A stretch of DNA of 64,000 nucleotides. Origin: Rhizobium sp. NFR07 (GTDB lineage: Bacteria > Pseudomonadota > Alphaproteobacteria > Rhizobiales > Rhizobiaceae). The notes beneath the pieces are model-generated. The model ran no database searches and was not told the DNA's origin. It was given only the letters and a program-made list of their open reading frames with translations. The translations under genes were made by a program, and so were the position numbers. The stretch is from contig NZ_FOKM01000004.1 of assembly GCF_900111905.1 (NCBI RefSeq), positions 310,001 through 374,000 on the forward strand, given 5' to 3'. Each line of letters begins with the position of its first letter. Position 1 is the stretch's first letter. Shown here one piece after another: positions 63,818-64,000 of this stretch.

Positions 63818-64000
63818 ATGCGTCAAATTCTTACCAGCATTGCCTTTGCATTCGGGGTGGCCGGCCTTGCCGCACCCGCTTTTTCAGCCACGCAATATCC
63901 CCTGACGATCGAAAATTGCGGCCAGTCGGTGACCTTCGACAAGGCGCCGGAAAAGATCGTGTCGATCGGCCAGGGCATGACCGAGATCCTGTTCTCGCTC
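63818..64000 (+). CDS. ABC transporter periplasmic binding protein, probable B12/metal-chelate uptake (partial)
   Basis: Only the first 61 residues are in the window. They show a signal peptide (MRQILTSIAFAFGVAGLAAP, cleavage near FSA-TQYP) and the start of a BtuF/FecB-type fold (LTIENCGQSVTFDKAPEKIV, then GQGMTEILFSL). The cobalamin riboswitch upstream makes cobalamin or a cobalt/corrinoid chelate the probable ligand, and permease and ATPase genes are expected beyond the edge. The ATG at 63818 has no strong ribosome binding site. Confidence 0.85.
   Translation, partial: MRQILTSIAFAFGVAGLAAPAFSATQYPLTIENCGQSVTFDKAPEKIVSIGQGMTEILFSL

Overview
The window is gene-dense, high-GC chromosomal-type DNA from an alphaproteobacterium of the order Rhizobiales, most likely Rhizobiaceae (Rhizobium/Agrobacterium/Ensifer-like). 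The pointers are a complete PhyR-NepR-EcfG general stress locus, HWE-family histidine kinases, a mannitol/sorbitol (smo/mtlK) ABC operon, many peptide-type ABC transporters, and palindromic intergenic repeats resembling the RIME mosaic elements of rhizobia. I see no rRNA, tRNA, CRISPR array, phage or transposase.

Layout. 0.3-5.2 kb: an orphan hybrid histidine kinase, then a leftward pair made of a GtrB-like glycosyltransferase and a polytopic membrane protein. 5.4-9.4 kb: sulfate ABC operon (sbp-cysT-cysW-cysA). 9.7-12.9 kb: DEAD-box helicase with a DbpA-like RNA-binding domain and a repetitive basic tail, facing an AlkD-like HEAT-repeat protein. 13.1-21.4 kb: mainly leftward catabolic genes (succinate-semialdehyde dehydrogenase with an XRE-cupin regulator, a LysR regulator opposite a TauE/SafE permease, glutaryl-CoA dehydrogenase opposite its LysR regulator, an amidase). 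21.5-26.1 kb: a LacI regulator followed by a purine-salvage operon (nucleoside hydrolase, adenine deaminase, phosphoribosyltransferase). 26.4-38.1 kb: a large peptide/amide uptake cluster with two solute-binding proteins, two permease pairs, only one ATPase pair, a flanking M19 dipeptidase and an amidase.

38.1-42.6 kb is the stress-response section: a 25-residue membrane peptide, a YqjD/ElaB-like and a YqjE-like gene, then ecfG and nepR opposite phyR, followed by an HWE kinase. Three sites matching the EcfG promoter pattern GGAAC-N17-GTT lie upstream of the small-peptide operon, phyR and the kinase, so these units are probably one regulon. 42.9-51.3 kb: an unknown protein and a second peptide transporter split over divergent operons (binding protein and two permeases leftward; M20 amidohydrolase and a fused double ATPase rightward). 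51.4-52.2 kb: a VbhA-like antitoxin followed by a Fic gene broken by a frameshift.

52.3-61.5 kb: polyol uptake and catabolism (SorC regulator, smoEFGK-like transporter, mannitol 2-dehydrogenase, HAD phosphatase, FGGY kinase). 61.5-63.1 kb: a SnoaL/NTF2-like protein and a second HWE kinase, both leftward. 63.4-64.0 kb: a cobalamin riboswitch ahead of a periplasmic binding protein cut by the window edge, probably for B12 or a metal chelate.

A pattern crosses the whole window: all five junctions between a solute-binding-protein gene and its permease gene carry a long gap with strong hairpins or mosaic repeats, while almost all other junctions in the same operons overlap by a few bases or are very short. 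I found no obvious new defence or mobile system. The best leads are the EcfG-controlled micro-operon, the shared-ATPase transporter cluster and the damaged Fic module.
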